Source of the DNA: Diplonema papillatum | Taxonomy: Eukaryota; Euglenozoa; Diplonemea; Diplonemida; Diplonemidae | Direction of reading: 5' to 3' | NCBI GenBank assembly: GCA_030068145.1 | Contig: JAPJBO010000992.1 | Location: 1 to 64,000, forward strand | DNA: 64,000 nucleotides | Shown: positions 63,643-64,000 of the stretch, in pieces | Layout: each line of letters opens with the position of its first letter | Numbering within the stretch: position 1 is the first letter of the stretch | Made by a program: the position numbers and the translations under genes | The notes under the pieces: generated by a model | Databases searched by the model: none | The model's input: the letters and a program-made list of their open reading frames with translations, nothing else | Told to the model about the DNA's origin: nothing

Positions 63643-64000
63643 ACAGCTCCAGCACTTCTGATGAAGCTCCAGAGAATAGGGATGGACCTGAAAGACCGCG
63701 ACGTACTGCGGTAACACCGTGATAGACAGCGGCATGCGATTCGGCGCGGTTCCATGGGAAAGGAGTAAAATAGTCGGTACACATTGCAAATATCTTTCCT
63801 GCGTTCACATAAACCACCTGCCTTACCAGGGGCCTGGTACTGGGGGTCGGCCACTTCGCTCTCCGTTGAGAACGAAGTCTTGCACTCGGGCCTGGTTGCT
63901 TTCCCTTTTCGCTTGATTATTCCCTCGCTTTCCTTTTCTTGGGCTCGGCGGTCTATTCTGTTCCGGATGGTTGGATCGATGCCGGAGCCGCTCTATCTGT

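Overview
This is a nuclear eukaryotic window, gene-poor and rich in repeats. Spliceosomal introns with GT..AG borders split recognisable genes. One gene carries a mitochondrial presequence and another a secretory signal. Coding exons are much richer in GC than their surroundings. The space between them holds poly-G and poly-A runs, GA and CA microsatellites, minisatellites, hairpin elements and small transposons. I cannot name the organism. A unicellular eukaryote with long introns, for example an alga or alveolate, fits the gene styles, but no phylogenetic marker here is intact.

All well-supported genes lie on the minus strand. From left to right they are: two open segments of an unknown protein at the left edge (1-767); a multi-span membrane protein (3814-4761) with broken partial copies on both sides; a large split gene or gene cluster (about 16129-28917); a complete five-exon mitochondrial NADP isocitrate dehydrogenase (37004-45167, 430 residues); a single-exon secreted protein with a beta-propeller and a phytase-like esterase domain (48007-50745), whose 5' end is repeated twice upstream; and a decayed hAT-like transposase inside long inverted repeats (56743-58385).

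The 16129-28917 locus has a first exon starting MGCC with an EF-hand, a second EF-hand exon, and a NEK-like kinase exon. The last two join in frame. Together they suggest a membrane-anchored, calcium-sensing kinase with EF-hands placed before the kinase domain. Two acceptors in this locus lie right after the same repeat (family B), and two donors lie right before another (family A), so these introns look built from repeats.

The rest is mobile or repetitive DNA. I define families by sequence shared within the window: A (about 220 bp, tandem at 17362-18503), B (intron-associated), C and E (hairpin elements), D (SINE-like, with 13-14 bp target duplications), F (GC-stem hairpins), G (hairpin element with 4 bp target duplications), L (GA-tract-flanked), P (G-run-ended) and a G/C-tract-bounded family at 32121-32830 and 56384-58535. 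Two divergent large-subunit rRNA fragments lie at 10516-10818 and 47225-47500. I saw no CRISPR array, no bacterial operon, no intact tRNA and no recognisable reverse transcriptase.
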